In this document: piece after piece, positions 24,014 through 33,297 of the stretch
How the letters are laid out: the number at the start of each line of letters is the position of its first letter
Numbering within the stretch: the first letter of the stretch is position 1
Assembly: GCA_000687695.1 (NCBI GenBank)
Contig: JHWZ01000016.1
Location: forward strand, 1-52,375
Direction: 5' to 3'
Length of the DNA stretch: 52,375 nt
Origin: Lachnospiraceae bacterium P6B14
GTDB lineage: Bacteria; Bacillota; Clostridia; Lachnospirales; Lachnospiraceae
Notes under the pieces: generated by a model
Database searches by the model: none
What the model saw: only the letters and a program-made list of their open reading frames with translations
Told to the model about the DNA's origin: nothing
Position numbers and translations under genes: made by a program

Positions 24014-26266
24014 TCACTCTGGTATTATCCTCATAAGCTCCTGTAAAGTCCAATCTTCCTCTCGAACAATCACCTTATTGCTATCCCATTTTCGCACCTC
24101 GTTATCATCAGTCTCTACCAAAGGCATCAAACCCGGCGTTTCCCAAATTACGGGTTTCTTCGCCATACGACACTTTGTCATCAGCGTAGATCCATCACCA
24201 TAAAACGCATCGGAGATGACTGTCGCGCGATTTTCGTCGCCACTATCATCCCATATACTCGATCCTGATGCCTTAATCTCGTTTATAAACTCCTGATATG
24301 CACTCCATACAGTAGGCTTGTGTTCCTGCAAGGCAACCTGCATATTTGGATCTTCTGCCCACCAAATGACGGTATCCTTATCATTTGCTTCGATAACTCG
24401 TGCTATCCTGTGGGCTTTTTCTATGATCCTGTCTCCATACTCAAATACAACACTGGCACTGAAATACACCAGGATTACTGTCCGTCTCTTGCCGGTTTCG
24501 TCATATAGCTTATCGAACCACTCTTCGGGAACACTTACGATATCATCATACACCTCTGGAGCCACGCTTTCCACTGAAGTATCCCGTAGGTATAATCCCT
24601 GGCTCCCCTCTCTCCTGATAAGGATTCTCTTTTTCTCTTCCCATTTTTGTATCGGAAGCACTGTTGATTCAACCTTTTTCTCCCAGTCGATAACTCCATC
24701 CGTATCCATCTGCTTCAACAGTTCGATATATACATTTCTCATACCATCTGACTGAGCCAAGATTCGATCAGCATAGACCAAACCGGGATTCTTTAGGAAC
24801 ATACCCAGCGTAAATCGCGATCTGGCATCACCGGGACTTATCTCCCGCAACATAAAAGGAGTAACAAATATCAGTTCATCAGTATAAAGCACTATGTTTT
24901 TGGCATAGAAGAACGGGTGAACCGACATCGCATAACTATACTCATCATAAGGATTGAGACAATACATCCTCGCCGGTCGTTTTTCTTCAAAATCATATGC
25001 ATCAAACGGCGTAAGCTTTACATCCTCCGGATATCCCTCTGTTTCTATAATCATATGCTCTGTGTCAAACTGTCCATTATACTCGCAAAGAAAATACGGT
25101 ACTGCAATCACGTAAACCTGCGTATTCTCCTTGTTCCGTTCTTCCTCCCATAGTGTATGGAATGCTTTCCAATTAACCGCTCGATCCACAAGGAATACCA
25201 CATTTTCTTCCCTTTCGGACGAATCATCTGTTGATTCTCTGTTTTCCTTGCTTTTTTCCAATACATTGAGAACCTCGTCGCGATCCATCCGATATCGGAG
25301 CAATTCTCCCCCATACAGATTCAGAAGGTCCTTTTCCAGCATCCGATAATACGGGTATCCATGTGTCGTCTCTGCGACTACCGGATAGCAATAATTCCCG
25401 TAATACGCTCGCAGTATCCTGTCATAACCTATAGGTACTCGAGCCGTCCCTGTTTCAAAAGGCACTTCTACAGTCACTTCATATAACTCTCGGGGAAATA
25501 TTTTTCTCTCATCCTTCATAAAATACGGTAAAGAGATAATCCGATGACAGCTATCCTTCTTGTAGCGCTCACAGAACTCCTCAAGAGCTTCCCATAGCTG
25601 ATGCACCAGTGGTGTCTTTTCACTCAGATCAAACTGTTTTTTCAATACTCTCTGAATCAGATCCAGATTATAGGCATATTCCTCCTTATCCACAGCATCC
25701 AGACCATCCGCCGTATTCTCGAGAGGAATCCCTCTCCTCTGATGCTCCTTGATGTCATCCGTGACAAGCTTTACCTGAGAGATCACGTCGACAACATCCT
25801 TATAATACTGCTCTTCATCTGCACCATCCGGTATATAATCCGTGAGGAAGATATCCACATTATTCATAAAAGGAAACCCAAAGCTTTCCTCCCATTTTTC
25901 CGGATCACGCACTGACTCTGATGCATCCATCCACTTTCTGACCAGATTATCATTTCCTATGGAGTGATAATCACGCAGTACAAATTCGTCCGGTAGACCT
26001 TTTTTCTTCGCGTACTCGAAGAGTTTATTGTAATCGTGGCGAAGGAGCTCCACATCCATATCATCATCCCAAGGGATATAGCCACCATACCTGATCGCAC
26101 CAAGCATCGTTCCAAACATTGCCGTACAAGACAATCCCAATTCCTGACATAGTTCATCCAGGATCATATAGTCCTTCATACCAACTGCCCATGCCTTTTT
26201 AATCATGGTAGGCACCAAGAAACCGTCTCTTACCTCATCAAAAAAGAAATCCGGCGAAAGCTCCAT
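24014..26266 (-). CDS. Large LicD-family protein with extra C-terminal domain
   Basis: About 750 residues. The LicD domain occupies roughly residues 15-330, with GTMLGAIRYGGYIPWDDDMD near residue 51 and the metal-binding acidic cluster intact. The domain ends with the typical YGNYCYPVVAETTHGYPYY region. From about residue 340 a second region of about 400 residues follows (VVFLVDRAVNWKAFHTLWEE, MIIETEGYPEDVKLTPFDAYDF, FKNPGLVYADRILAQSDG, ILVYFSASVVFEYGDRIIEK), which looks like a GT-B-like glycan-modifying fold as in CDP-glycerol transferases without the typical signature. Proteins with both parts suggest phospho-substituent transfer to a glycan. ATG 26266 follows GGAGG at 7 bases; a reading from 26287 lacks that support. 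Confidence 0.75.
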   Translation of the reverse strand: MELSPDFFFDEVRDGFLVPTMIKKAWAVGMKDYMILDELCQELGLSCTAMFGTMLGAIRYGGYIPWDDDMDVELLRHDYNKLFEYAKKKGLPDEFVLRDYHSIGNDNLVRKWMDASESVRDPEKWEESFGFPFMNNVDIFLTDYIPDGADEEQYYKDVVDVISQVKLVTDDIKEHQRRGIPLENTADGLDAVDKEEYAYNLDLIQRVLKKQFDLSEKTPLVHQLWEALEEFCERYKKDSCHRIISLPYFMKDERKIFPRELYEVTVEVPFETGTARVPIGYDRILRAYYGNYCYPVVAETTHGYPYYRMLEKDLLNLYGGELLRYRMDRDEVLNVLEKSKENRESTDDSSEREENVVFLVDRAVNWKAFHTLWEEERNKENTQVYVIAVPYFLCEYNGQFDTEHMIIETEGYPEDVKLTPFDAYDFEEKRPARMYCLNPYDEYSYAMSVHPFFYAKNIVLYTDELIFVTPFMLREISPGDARSRFTLGMFLKNPGLVYADRILAQSDGMRNVYIELLKQMDTDGVIDWEKKVESTVLPIQKWEEKKRILIRREGSQGLYLRDTSVESVAPEVYDDIVSVPEEWFDKLYDETGKRRTVILVYFSASVVFEYGDRIIEKAHRIARVIEANDKDTVIWWAEDPNMQVALQEHKPTVWSAYQEFINEIKASGSSIWDDSGDENRATVISDAFYGDGSTLMTKCRMAKKPVIWETPGLMPLVETDDNEVRKWDSNKVIVREEDWTLQELMRIIPE

Positions 26267-26292
26267 GCTCACTCCTCCTACAACCATTTCGT

Positions 26293-27282
26293 TTATTTCT
26301 CTCCAACTTCCTTACCGGAAAATATGTTTTCCCGATACCATTCAAACGTCTTTCTGACTCCCTCTTCCAGGGATGTTTTTGCTTCATACCCGATGCACTC
26401 ACGAGTCTTTTTCATGCTTGGGCATCTCCTTTCAGGGGATCCCGGTGTTGCGGGTTTCGGGACAATCTCATATCCCTTATCTACAACCTTCAAAACTGTC
26501 TGTGCCACCTCAAGAATACTTGTCTCCGGCTTCTCAGCTCCCAGGTTAAAGAACTGCCCCTCTGCACTCTTTTCTTTGGCCAATCTTACCAGCATTTCCA
26601 CTGCATCATCGATATAGCAAAATGTCCTCTTATGATCCACAGAGAACACCTCCAGCTTTCCGGCTCCTTCGTCAAAATAAACCTTGCGAAGTAGTTCCGG
26701 TATCACATGCGACATACCCATCCTCGGTCCATAGAAGTTATGCGGACGGAAGATGGTATAAGGCAACCCACTCTGACGGACTAACGCCTCACCGTAGATT
26801 TTCGAAAGCATATATGACGTCCTCGCGTGATCCAAGTCAGTGATAGTCAAAGGCGTATCCTCAGGCGTTGGTATCGGCAGATCATGATACAAAAGAGTTC
26901 CCGCATAGATTTCACTCGTTGACGCAAACAAAAAGCGATTTAGGTTTTTTTGGCGACGCGCCAGCTCAATCATATTCACCAGGAGTATCATATTATTCTT
27001 CAGAACATCATAAGGTCTTTCCAGGACATTCTGAACACCGATGATTGCTGCCAGATGATATATCTGATCAAAATCATCCTCGAACTCATCAATCGCGCTC
27101 GCATCCATCAGATCGACCGTACGAAGCGACACCTTGCCCTCTTCGGACAGTTCTTTCAGGAAACTGTCCTCTACGCCACGTGAAAAGTTATCCGCGAGAA
27201 CTACTTCCTCCCCATCACTTACCAATCGTTTGGTTAAATGATAGCCGATAAATCCGGCTCCTCCTGTGATCAATATCTTCAT
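26293..27282 (-). CDS. NAD-dependent epimerase/dehydratase/decarboxylase
   Basis: About 329 residues, extended SDR. The cofactor motif GGAGFIG is near residue 6, YHLAAIIGV near 75, STSEIY near 125 and YMLSK near 160, so the catalytic Tyr-Lys pair is intact. FRPHNFYGPRMGMSHVI and RTFCYIDDAVEML are the usual sugar-nucleotide epimerase patches. It resembles UDP-glucuronate decarboxylase and dTDP-glucose 4,6-dehydratase type enzymes. With the UDP-glucose-dehydrogenase-type enzyme immediately upstream it could make UDP-xylose or a similar sugar. The start is ATG 27282 or GTG 27288; GAGGAG lies 11 or 5 bases upstream respectively. Confidence 0.8.
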   Translation of the reverse strand: MKILITGGAGFIGYHLTKRLVSDGEEVVLADNFSRGVEDSFLKELSEEGKVSLRTVDLMDASAIDEFEDDFDQIYHLAAIIGVQNVLERPYDVLKNNMILLVNMIELARRQKNLNRFLFASTSEIYAGTLLYHDLPIPTPEDTPLTITDLDHARTSYMLSKIYGEALVRQSGLPYTIFRPHNFYGPRMGMSHVIPELLRKVYFDEGAGKLEVFSVDHKRTFCYIDDAVEMLVRLAKEKSAEGQFFNLGAEKPETSILEVAQTVLKVVDKGYEIVPKPATPGSPERRCPSMKKTRECIGYEAKTSLEEGVRKTFEWYRENIFSGKEVGEK

Positions 27283-27302
27283 ATTCACATCAACTCCTCT
27301 CT

Positions 27303-28727
27303 TTATCCGCGTCCGATACTGTGAAACTCGATAGTGGGATTATCGTTTATCTGATTGATTTGTTCATCAGTGAGTACCCTGTTGCCGTCAAAAACCAAAA
27401 GTTTATCTGAACCTCGATTCCTGCCGTATTTCGAAAAATCGATTTCACTGTATCCCTTATGTTGTACAGCAAATACCACTGCATCATACTCGTTGAAATC
27501 CGGAATCTCTGATGATACCGGGAATCCTGTCTCTCTCCACTCCGAAACAAGCGGATCCTGATAATCGAGTATCGCACCGCGGTGAATAGCCTCTCTGGCG
27601 AATATTTCTGACGGTGAATACCTCGTATCTCCCACATCCTGTCTGTAACTGATTCCCAGCAACAGTAATCTTTTTCCTTTGACTCCGTCAAGCTCATTCT
27701 CTATCATATCCAGGCTGACGAGTGGCATATGCTTGTTTATACGAACCGCCTGTGAAGAGAATGAAAAATCCATCCCCTCCAAACCGAAAAGATCCTTTGC
27801 TGCAAGCTTGGCAAAATACGGATCCTTGGTAAGACAGTATCCACCTACACCAAACCCCGGTTGTCTCATGTTGGAGTGTGTCGGGCGCATGCGGATCGCA
27901 TCGATAACCTCAAATATATCCACGTCTACTGCCTCAGAGAATCGTCCCCATTCCTCCATAAAAGCGATCGTCGTTGCCCTATAGGAATTCTCCAAGACCT
28001 TGGCAATCTCTGTCGCTGTTGTCTTTGCCAAGCGAGTAAGGGGATACTTTTCAGTGGATATTACTGTTTTTAAGAAGGATTCAGCCATTTTTGCGGAAGA
28101 TTCATCGATTCCGGAGTACACTCGCCAAAAGTTGATAATAGAATCAAGATAGTTTTCACCCGGCATAACTCTCTCATACGAGTGTGCTACATGAGGCTTT
28201 GATGATATTCCTCTTTTTTTATACTCTTCTTCCAGGATTGGCAATACCACCTTTTCACATGTTCCCGGCGGAACGGTGGTCTCAACAAGGACCAGCGCAT
28301 CCTCTCGTAAATGCTCTCCCAGCGAATGGATGGCGTTCTTGAACGGATCCAAATTCAGATACGGTTCTTCTTCACTGTCATAGAAGATATCCAGATTTAT
28401 GTCAACCACCACGACATCCGCATATGCAAACGCAGATACATCTGTGGTTGCCCACAGATTCCTGTTTTCAGCAGCCTGTTTCAAAACATCTGCCATCTTT
28501 TGATCACTGTTTTCAAATGGGAAAACGCCATCATTCAACGAGTCAGCCTTTCGAAAGCCCGCTTCATTCGGAACATCCACACCTACCACGTTGTAACGAG
28601 GCTGTCCGGACGCATCTCTCGCCCCCGATACGGCAATCGCCATGGCAGAACCTACAAAGCCAAGCCCCTGTATGCCAATAATCGGTCGTTCCTCGGAAAA
28701 GTGTGATAAAAGCTCTTCTTTCGTCAT
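27303..28727 (-). CDS. Nucleotide sugar dehydrogenase (UDP-glucose/ManNAc dehydrogenase family)
   Basis: About 474 residues with the three-part UDP-sugar dehydrogenase layout. The NAD motif IQGLGFVGSAMA starts near residue 19, the ETTVPPGTCEKVVLP segment near 145, YERVMPGENY near 185 and the catalytic cysteine in GVGGYCLTKDP near 295. The C-terminal third (LLLLGISYRQDVGDTRYSP, DAVVFAVQHKGY) completes the family. It oxidises the C6 alcohol of a UDP-hexose to the uronic acid in two NAD steps. Fifteen-base spacing to the epimerase downstream suggests they act in sequence. The ATG at 28727 has AAGGT upstream. Confidence 0.87.
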   Translation of the reverse strand: MTKEELLSHFSEERPIIGIQGLGFVGSAMAIAVSGARDASGQPRYNVVGVDVPNEAGFRKADSLNDGVFPFENSDQKMADVLKQAAENRNLWATTDVSAFAYADVVVVDINLDIFYDSEEEPYLNLDPFKNAIHSLGEHLREDALVLVETTVPPGTCEKVVLPILEEEYKKRGISSKPHVAHSYERVMPGENYLDSIINFWRVYSGIDESSAKMAESFLKTVISTEKYPLTRLAKTTATEIAKVLENSYRATTIAFMEEWGRFSEAVDVDIFEVIDAIRMRPTHSNMRQPGFGVGGYCLTKDPYFAKLAAKDLFGLEGMDFSFSSQAVRINKHMPLVSLDMIENELDGVKGKRLLLLGISYRQDVGDTRYSPSEIFAREAIHRGAILDYQDPLVSEWRETGFPVSSEIPDFNEYDAVVFAVQHKGYSEIDFSKYGRNRGSDKLLVFDGNRVLTDEQINQINDNPTIEFHSIGRG

Positions 28728-28739
28728 TTTTTTACCTTT

Positions 28740-29915
28740 CTATACTGAGAATTCGATATCATAGAACCTTTTCTTCAGCGAAAACAACTCTGGATTATCA
28801 AAGAAATAATCAAGCTTTTCCATAATCTGCTCCGATGCGGTCCCATCACCAAACGGATTAACCGTATCCGCCACATACTCACGGAACTCTGGTGAAAGTG
28901 CTTTTTTCATCGTTCGACAGATATCTTCACATATCGGCTCACAATTCAGGATATTCTTTGCCTGGATTCTTCCTTTTTGCCGATCTCCGATATTGATTGT
29001 TGGAACTGCAAAGCTCGGCGTCTCAGATATTCCGCTCGATGAGTTTCCTATCACGACATCTGCCATACTGATTGCCGACAGATACCGCACCATGCCTAAA
29101 CTGAAGAAGGATGCGCAGCGGTCTTCATGCATTTCGGCATACTTATCAATCATACTATTTATGATATTGCCTCCGCTATCTGCGTTTGCCTTGGTAAAAA
29201 TAATTCTTAATTCTGGAAACTCATCCAGCGCATCGAGTATTTCTCTGAACTCTTCTTCAGCAGTATCCTCTTCCAATGTTACCGGATGAAAAGTCAAAAC
29301 ACCAAACTGTCCGGATAGATCAAATCCGAGGCTTTCAGAAAGCTTCTCTCTGGTCATTCTCTCGGTACGTAACGTATTCTCGACTCCGAGATCTCCCACG
29401 TCAAATACTCTTCTCGGATCCTCCCCCATCTGTATGATCCGATTGCGATATGGCTCACAACAGGGAAAATGTATGCTCGCCATTTTAGTTATACTATGTC
29501 GGATGCACTCATCCACAGCACCTTCTGTTGTTTCGCCTCCACATATGTGTCCGATTGGGATTCTATGATTCATAGCTACGATTGCTGCAGCCATCAATTC
29601 ATAACGATCTCCCAAAAGTATCATCAGATCAGGTCTTTTTTCGGAAAAGTATCTATCAAAACCATCGATGGCACGACTTATGGCGTGATTTATGTCAGAA
29701 ATCGTATCCTGCTCTGACAGAATAGGAATCTTGACGTCAATCGCAATTCCATCACTCTCTATATCCCGATATGTTTCACCATAAAAGCTGTGCAAATGTG
29801 ATCCTGTCACAGCCAGACGAAGATTGTATTTATCTGAGTTCTGAAGCTTCTCAATAAGCGGATACAGAATATGATACTCCGCTCTTGTTCCGGTAACAAC
29901 GCATATGTCTCTCAT
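28740..29915 (-). CDS. neuC: UDP/GDP-N-acetyl-sugar 2-epimerase (hydrolysing), NeuC/LegG
   Basis: About 391 residues. It begins MRDICVVTGTRAEYHIL, the hallmark of hydrolysing NeuC-type 2-epimerases. Further family patches are LILLGDRYELMAAA-like MILLGDRYELMAAAIVA, HICGGETTEGAVDECIRHSITKM, VGDLGVENTL and IGNSSSGISETPSF, the nucleotide-binding Ser-Gly-rich region. The enzyme releases the nucleotide and gives the free 2-epimerised amino sugar, which NeuB then condenses with phosphoenolpyruvate. Whether the donor is UDP or GDP is not determined by eye, but the PtmE-like gene at 34514 points to a GDP route. The ATG at 29915 follows GAAGGA; 29936 lacks a signal. Confidence 0.87.
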   Translation of the reverse strand: MRDICVVTGTRAEYHILYPLIEKLQNSDKYNLRLAVTGSHLHSFYGETYRDIESDGIAIDVKIPILSEQDTISDINHAISRAIDGFDRYFSEKRPDLMILLGDRYELMAAAIVAMNHRIPIGHICGGETTEGAVDECIRHSITKMASIHFPCCEPYRNRIIQMGEDPRRVFDVGDLGVENTLRTERMTREKLSESLGFDLSGQFGVLTFHPVTLEEDTAEEEFREILDALDEFPELRIIFTKANADSGGNIINSMIDKYAEMHEDRCASFFSLGMVRYLSAISMADVVIGNSSSGISETPSFAVPTINIGDRQKGRIQAKNILNCEPICEDICRTMKKALSPEFREYVADTVNPFGDGTASEQIMEKLDYFFDNPELFSLKKRFYDIEFSV

Positions 29916-29932
29916 GTTTTTTCCTTCGTACC

Positions 29933-30628
29933 TCACTGTTTTCTTCGTTTCATTAATGCTTCCGCTATTATGAAATCAATCTCTTCATCGATATCGATCG
30001 CTCTTTCCCGTTCCATCCGATACCCATAACAGGTATCACAGTAGAGATCATAATCCGAATCCAGTATTCCGGGTGCCGGAACCAGATATATGGAACCATT
30101 TTCCCTGTAATACGGCTCTAACTCCTGTCGTCTTGAATGAATATACGGCATATCGCCGATTCCCCTTATCGAATCATCTTTGCCGATAGGAAAGCACCAT
30201 TGCACCGGATGGTCAACCTTCGATACCCCAAGCACAACATGGGCATCCGTATCTGATAAAACCTGAAATGCTTTCCTGATATCCTCAGCCTCTCGAAGTG
30301 GAGAAGTAGGTTGCAAAAGCATCACATAATCAAAATCCATCCCTTTATGTTGATATTGCACCAAGACCTCTCTGACTACATCCCATGACCCGGCTGCATC
30401 AGTTGAGTTCTCCTCTGATCTTAGAAACGGCACCTGTGCTCCATGGCTTTTTGCAATATCTGCATATTTCTGAGAATCAGTTGATACCATCACCTCGTCA
30501 AAACAACCTGATTTGACCGCCGCCTCTATAGTATATGCTATCAACGGCTTTCCGGCCAACTCGAGTATATTCTTATCAGGAAGGCCTTTCGAACCACTCC
30601 TTGCAGGTATTATTGCAATTGTTTTCAT
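29933..30628 (-). CDS. neuA: CMP-nonulosonate synthetase (NeuA/LegF)
   Basis: About 231 residues, a CMP-sugar synthetase. It starts IAIIPARSGSKGLPDKNIL, the CTP-binding signature. Further typical patches are YTIEAAVKSGCFDEVMVSTDSQKYADIA, LQPTSPLREAEDI, VLGVSKVDHPVQW and RENGSIYL. It couples CTP to the nine-carbon sugar produced by NeuB to form the CMP donor. It overlaps neuB by four bases on its upstream side and is followed by neuC after about 17 bases. It is the only CMP-sugar synthetase seen, although two NeuB-like proteins exist. Confidence 0.9.
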   Translation of the reverse strand: MKTIAIIPARSGSKGLPDKNILELAGKPLIAYTIEAAVKSGCFDEVMVSTDSQKYADIAKSHGAQVPFLRSEENSTDAAGSWDVVREVLVQYQHKGMDFDYVMLLQPTSPLREAEDIRKAFQVLSDTDAHVVLGVSKVDHPVQWCFPIGKDDSIRGIGDMPYIHSRRQELEPYYRENGSIYLVPAPGILDSDYDLYCDTCYGYRMERERAIDIDEEIDFIIAEALMKRRKQ

Positions 30629-31641
30629 TTATCCTCCCCGTAGATTCCTTCATCTGTTTCATAGTCTCTGCCAGCCACAGTTCCTATTATCTGATCCCAC
30701 TGTGTCGCTTTCGCCCCGGAATGATGTCTTTTTGTCTCTACTATATCCTCTGTGATTATCTGACCTTTTTTTATCGGACACGATGCTACGATACGTTTGC
30801 TCACAACTAAAGAATTATCCGCTTCCACTTCACTTGGCTGTTTTTTTCCGTCACCCATGGCGGCCTCGATATTTCTGATTGCATCTACCATGTGTTTAAA
30901 CTCTTCCGGTTCCGTACTGGCCATATGATCCGGGCCTTCCATCTGCCTATCGAGTGTAAGATGCTTTTCTATTATCGTTGCCCCAAGAGCTACTGCACTT
31001 ACAGGTATCTCAATTCCAATCGTATGATCAGAGTATCCCACCGGAAGAAAAAATGCGTCGTGAAGCGTCTCCATTGCCCTGAGATTCACCTGATCATACG
31101 GGCATGGATAACTTGTAGTGCAGTGGAGAAGGGAAATGTCCTTGGCTCCTCCCTCACGCAGCTTGTCAAGTGCATATCTGACATCATCAAGTGTAGACAT
31201 GCCGGTACTCAGGATGATCGGTTTGCCCTGTTTCCCGACATAACGCAGATACGGGGTATTTGTTATTTCACCGGAACCTATTTTAATCCATGGTATTCCG
31301 ATTTTCATAAGAAAATCAAGGCTCTCTGATTCATCTGCTGTCGAGGAAAACGTGATTCCTATCTTATCGCAGTATTCCTTTATCTCGCGAAAAGCATCAA
31401 AAGACAGTTCTATTCTTTTCAGCATATCGAATTGCGATTCCGTCACACCAGTGTTTTCCGACTGATATGTGGCCTGCCTTACACTCTTCGTGATTATCCT
31501 CTCGGTAATCCAAGTTTGGAACTTGATCACATCAGCACCGCTTTCTTTTGCCGCCTGACAGAGCTCCTTCGCAATAGAAATATCCCCGTTATGATTGACT
31601 CCGGCCTCCGCGATAATCAGACATCGTCTGTTTTCCTGCAT
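30625..31641 (-). CDS. neuB: N-acetylneuraminate/legionaminate synthase (NeuB/LegI)
   Basis: About 338 residues. It carries the canonical motifs AEAGVNHNGD near residue 11, KFQTW near 40, STGMST near 143, HCTTSYP near 171 and EKHLTLDRQMEGPDHMAS near 230, so substrate loops are intact. The C-terminal SAF domain begins near 275. It condenses phosphoenolpyruvate with a free N-acetyl amino sugar to give a nine-carbon nonulosonic acid. It leads the neuB-neuA-neuC trio. Compared with the divergent copy at 13129 it looks like the standard enzyme. The ATG at 31641 has GAGGTGATATGAG upstream. Confidence 0.9.
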   Translation of the reverse strand: MQENRRCLIIAEAGVNHNGDISIAKELCQAAKESGADVIKFQTWITERIITKSVRQATYQSENTGVTESQFDMLKRIELSFDAFREIKEYCDKIGITFSSTADESESLDFLMKIGIPWIKIGSGEITNTPYLRYVGKQGKPIILSTGMSTLDDVRYALDKLREGGAKDISLLHCTTSYPCPYDQVNLRAMETLHDAFFLPVGYSDHTIGIEIPVSAVALGATIIEKHLTLDRQMEGPDHMASTEPEEFKHMVDAIRNIEAAMGDGKKQPSEVEADNSLVVSKRIVASCPIKKGQIITEDIVETKRHHSGAKATQWDQIIGTVAGRDYETDEGIYGEDK

Positions 31642-31655
31642 CTCATATCACCTCA

Positions 31656-32321
31656 TTATTTTGAGCACTGTAACATATAATGATGAACCACTTCTCCGTC
31701 ATCCGTATACTTGCTCCACTCACAACTTATATCAACAAAACCGGTTTCTTCCAGCAGCTTTTCGATTTCCTCCTGGGTGAAGATATGAGACAGTCCACGA
31801 TCAACAAGTATCCCTTCACGGATATCCACAAATGTGCCCGGTTCTTCCTCCCGACCGGATCTGTATCCATCGATATCCTCACCAAAGCAAACCGTAAACA
31901 GTTTTCCACCAGGCTTTAACATATCATATACCTGTTGATACATCACACGAATATCGGCAATCCTGTTACTGTAAATACATACATTGTCAATAACAGCATC
32001 AAAAAAGCTCGACTCATAACCGGGTTCCAATGCATCAGCCACTTTACAGTGCGCAAAAAGATGCTCAGCAGCCAGGCGCTCCTCTGTCTTCCTTACAGCA
32101 CTCTCGGATCCGTCAAATGCGTATGTATCAAATCCCTCTCTCGCAAGATAACATGTATGTGCGCCCTGACCGCATCCAAAATCCAATACTTTTATTTTCC
32201 CTCTATCGGAAACCTCATAGTAATTCCTGGCCATAAACCTTATTACATGTTCAGTCGGATATGCTCCCCATCCTCGTGTACTGTGTATCTGCTCCCAAAC
32301 CTTATCAATTGATCCTTCCAT
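31656..32321 (-). CDS. Class I SAM-dependent methyltransferase
   Basis: About 221 residues. Motif I is KVLDFGCGQGAHTCYLA near residue 43, followed by YAFDGSESAV, then ADALEPGYESSFFDAVIDNVCIY and LKPGGKLFTVCFG. The protein ends after a short C-terminal strand (ISCEWSKYTDDGEVVHHYML). It is a small-molecule methyltransferase with no clear specificity. It overlaps the ATP-grasp gene upstream by 17 bases and precedes neuB by 14 bases. A role in methylating an amino acid substituent or the sugar is suggested by N-methyl-glutamyl legionaminic acid on Clostridium botulinum flagellin; the link is inference. Confidence 0.77.
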   Translation of the reverse strand: MEGSIDKVWEQIHSTRGWGAYPTEHVIRFMARNYYEVSDRGKIKVLDFGCGQGAHTCYLAREGFDTYAFDGSESAVRKTEERLAAEHLFAHCKVADALEPGYESSFFDAVIDNVCIYSNRIADIRVMYQQVYDMLKPGGKLFTVCFGEDIDGYRSGREEEPGTFVDIREGILVDRGLSHIFTQEEIEKLLEETGFVDISCEWSKYTDDGEVVHHYMLQCSK

Positions 32322-33297
32322 CTGCCATCTCTCCTGTATTCTTAAAACAAAAATTATTGTATTTCATCATTACAACTCCATCCGGGTAACTGTCCATCGG
32401 TTCCTCGTTTCTCTCCTCCATAGCATCACGAATCAGTGCAGAAACATAATCCATTCCGCACTGGTACGCGTGATAATAACTACCTCCAAATCGAGGATTG
32501 ATCTCATTCACGTAATATTTTCCATCTACATTTCTAAATACATCTATATCGATTGGGCCACGAAATCCTATACCGGATAATCCGTCAACTATATTCTTTA
32601 TCTCATTTACGTGAACAGAAACAGCCTTATCCGTCTCTCCTGCTCGCATAGCGATTTTTTCTTTAATGAAGATATGCTTAAACTCACATGTATTCAAATC
32701 GAAATACGCGTCCACACCATATTCTTTTCCCTGACAATATGGTTGATACACATATGATTCTCTCGGCTGAAAAGTCTCCAATTCTGCTTCATTCGATAGA
32801 ATACATATTCCTTCGCTGGCACTCCCTTTCCTTAGTTTGGCAAATACCGGATAATCATAGCTTTCGTTATTTACGTACTCCCTAACGACTTCCGGATCGT
32901 CGGTAGTTGGAAGAACTGGAATCTTATTCTTAAAGAAACGGTAAAACTCTAGTTTGTCGAGCGTCACATCGATTAATTCCTGATTGGAAATGACCACTCT
33001 AATCCCATTTTCATTAAAATCCTTCCGATATCTCGCAAGCAGAGAAAGCTCCGGATCTATCAGAGTCAAAACTAAACCTACATTATTATCCAGACATATC
33101 GAGATGATTTCTCTCATATAATTATCCAGATTATCGAAGTCTTTTTTTATACAAAAGTGCCTTTCGCCTTCATAAAGCGCAGGTGCATACGGGCTCATAT
33201 CCAGCGTATATACCGTTCCTCCCGTCGATGCAAGTCTCTGCCTAAATATCTCTATAAGCTCAACCCTCCGCCCGGGACTTAGTATCATCACATTCAT
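32305..33297 (-). CDS. ATP-grasp enzyme (CarB/PylC-like ligase)
   Basis: About 330 residues. The pre-ATP-grasp part begins with VMILSPGRRVELIEIF, a pattern typical of carbamoyl-phosphate-synthase-like ATP-grasp proteins. The ATP-binding segment includes PVFAKLRKGSASEGICIL near residue 148, and YQPYCQGKEYGVDAYF near 183. The last part, VNEINPRFGGSYYHAYQCG, holds the Asn and Arg that bind metal and phosphate. These enzymes form amide or acyl-phosphate products from a carboxylate and an amine. The gene overlaps both the PLP gene and the methyltransferase gene, so the three form one tight unit. The substrate is unknown. Confidence 0.75.
   Translation of the reverse strand: MNVMILSPGRRVELIEIFRQRLASTGGTVYTLDMSPYAPALYEGERHFCIKKDFDNLDNYMREIISICLDNNVGLVLTLIDPELSLLARYRKDFNENGIRVVISNQELIDVTLDKLEFYRFFKNKIPVLPTTDDPEVVREYVNNESYDYPVFAKLRKGSASEGICILSNEAELETFQPRESYVYQPYCQGKEYGVDAYFDLNTCEFKHIFIKEKIAMRAGETDKAVSVHVNEIKNIVDGLSGIGFRGPIDIDVFRNVDGKYYVNEINPRFGGSYYHAYQCGMDYVSALIRDAMEERNEEPMDSYPDGVVMMKYNNFCFKNTGEMADGRIN

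Noticed and set aside
28311-28706. A 131-codon plus-strand frame in the sugar dehydrogenase gene
   Set aside because: Antisense to conserved NAD-binding sequence and no ribosome binding site.
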